Below are positions 1 to 64,000 of a stretch of DNA of 64,000 nucleotides, piece by piece; position 1 is the first letter of the stretch, and each line of letters opens with the position of its first letter. The notes under the pieces are model-generated. The model ran no database searches, was not told the origin of the DNA, and worked only from the letters and a program-made list of their open reading frames with translations. A program made the translations under genes and the position numbers. This DNA is from Cladopsammia gracilis (Eukaryota; Cnidaria; Anthozoa; Scleractinia; Dendrophylliidae), in the NCBI GenBank assembly GCA_022457155.1, contig JAJGOT010000450.1, positions 384,501 to 448,500 of the forward strand, read 5' to 3'.

Positions 1-22
1 GCAAATTAGAGATGTAACATAG

Positions 23-655
23 GTAAAGTCGCCCACACGGCCGGAGCTTTACCCGGTTTCTGTGGCATGAATCAACTAGCAGTACTGCTACTCTCTCCCT
101 GGATGGGATGCAAGTCCATCACAGGGTTACCCCCAGTATTTTGTCGCCGGTACCCATTTATACACCTGGGTCTCTCTCCTCCGCAGAGGCCTCCTAGTCA
201 CGCTCCACGCTTGGCAAAAAACGTGCGGAGGCTGGGTGGAGGTTCCCATCGTTCCCCGCGCTCCCATTTTCTCTTTTACTGTTCTTTACTGATAGGAGCC
301 TCTGCGGAGGAGAGAGCACCTGGGTGAAGAGAGACAATGTGGAGTAAAGTTTCATGTCTAATGAAATCTCTAAGTCAATTTAAACGTTCAGCTTATCTGA
401 ATTTTTAATTTAAACTACACACGGCATTCATGAAAAACAGGTTATTTAGATTAATTGTAGTTAGCTTTGTAATTTGTTTAGGCTAGGTTAGGTTAGCTAG
501 GTTAGGTTCCTGATGATTTTACCGTGTTTAAATAAAGATTTATAATTACAATTACAATTACAATTTACAATTACAACAACACGATGACAGAGACCAGGCC
601 TCAACCACCGAACTTCGGTTAAAAGTCCAACGCACAAATCACCGCGCCTACACTG
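23..655 (-). repeat. tRNA-derived SINE, interrupted by younger insertions
   Basis: The tRNA-like head is at 589-655 (minus): A-box-like and B-box-like blocks and a Lys-like loop around GACTTTTAACC. The body runs toward 23 and is broken by a 145-bp inverted-repeat insertion (172-316) and by an AT-rich stretch at about 375-575 that ends in a TTACAA tandem run. Related body sequence recurs at about 8475-8570, 12870-13170, 31025-31160 and 31200-31400, and a related head at 18601-18712. The repeated occurrence shows a dispersed SINE family. Confidence 0.6.
163..325. mobile_element. Mutator-like MITE with 9-bp target duplication
   Basis: The element body is 172-316 (145 bp). It has perfect 19-bp terminal inverted repeats, CTCTCTCCTCCGCAGAGGC and its reverse complement. 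It is flanked by identical 9-bp copies of CACCTGGGT (163-171 and 317-325). A 9-bp duplication is typical of Mutator-like elements. It has no coding capacity. It sits inside the SINE, so it is the younger insertion. Confidence 0.72.
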
Positions 656-1131
656 GATGTAACAAAAGTAACGAATAAAAGTACCAACGTAAGGACTCTA
701 CGTTTGCAATTTGAAATTCTGATTCCTTTGTCTAGCATCAGTACCATCTTCTAACGCAGACTTCCCTTGGGGTCGTCACGCGCTTCTTTCCTGGGCAGAG
801 AGGAACGATTGCGTGACGAGCCTGTGTTGGAGGTTACATCAGAGTATGTACAGTCACATTTGTTGGAAATAAAACTATTTTCATGGAAATTATTTCTATT
901 GTTTCTGTAATCCAACATGGCCGCCGTGCAAACCACCAATAGGGATGATATCTGTTTACAAACATTCTTTTTGTTATTCAAATGTGCCAACCACTGGAAC
1001 AAAATAACCCTTTGTTTCGGCAGCCAATAAGGCTCTGGTTGGCACATTAATAACAATAGGTGACGTCACTGATATCTTCCCTATAGGAGACTGCAGTAAT
1101 CCCTGAGATTTTTTATCAAGCCTTAACTCAC
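656..1131. other. DYNC2H1 intron, left part
   Basis: No exon of the gene is recognisable left of 1132. At about 768-832 there is a short foldback (CGTCACGC near the left and GCGTGACG near the right, with CAACRCAG-type ends). Similar foldbacks occur near 3625-3712 and 4504-4585, suggesting a tiny dispersed hairpin repeat. Nothing else stands out. Confidence 0.35.

Positions 1132-64000
<62,869 letters not shown>

Overview
The window is eukaryotic, intron-rich and AT-rich. One protein-coding gene, on the minus strand, fills it end to end. I read it as DYNC2H1, the heavy chain of cytoplasmic dynein-2, the retrograde motor of intraflagellar transport. I placed 61 coding exons from 64000 down to 1132. 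Their phases join without a break except at one apparent one-base insertion (3016-3018). Together they encode about 3,337 residues, corresponding to roughly residues 630-3970 of the ~4,300-residue vertebrate protein. The start codon and first ~630 residues lie beyond the right edge. The last ~340 residues lie beyond the left edge.

Layout in transcript order (right to left): tail 64000-54686; linker 53657-46147; AAA1 45465-43698; AAA2 42972-36106; AAA3 35771-31428; AAA4 30589-27594; stalk and microtubule-binding domain 22591-15932; AAA5 14580-12132; strut and AAA6 11632-4311; start of the C-terminal domain 3159-1132. Introns are GT-AG except one GC-AG intron (35772-36105). The longest intron, 22592-27593, holds a 2.1-kb TTAA-bounded element.

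No second host gene was recognised. About a third or more of the intron sequence is mobile or tandem DNA: several TTAA-bounded inverted-repeat families (one carries a variable number of 88-bp repeats), a TA-bounded MITE in several copies, tRNA-derived SINEs, a degraded BEL/Pao LTR element, a truncated Penelope-like element with a GIY-YIG endonuclease, two LINE 3' ends, Ty3/gypsy scraps, minisatellites, microsatellites and long palindromes.

Organism: the protein is very close to the vertebrate one, with many intron-split exons. The MITE and SINE types resemble those I associate with anthozoan cnidarians such as stony corals. That placement is inference; the sequence shows directly only a ciliated metazoan. 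Because the window is one gene plus parasitic DNA, the main second-look items are the TE structures and the gene-integrity issues.
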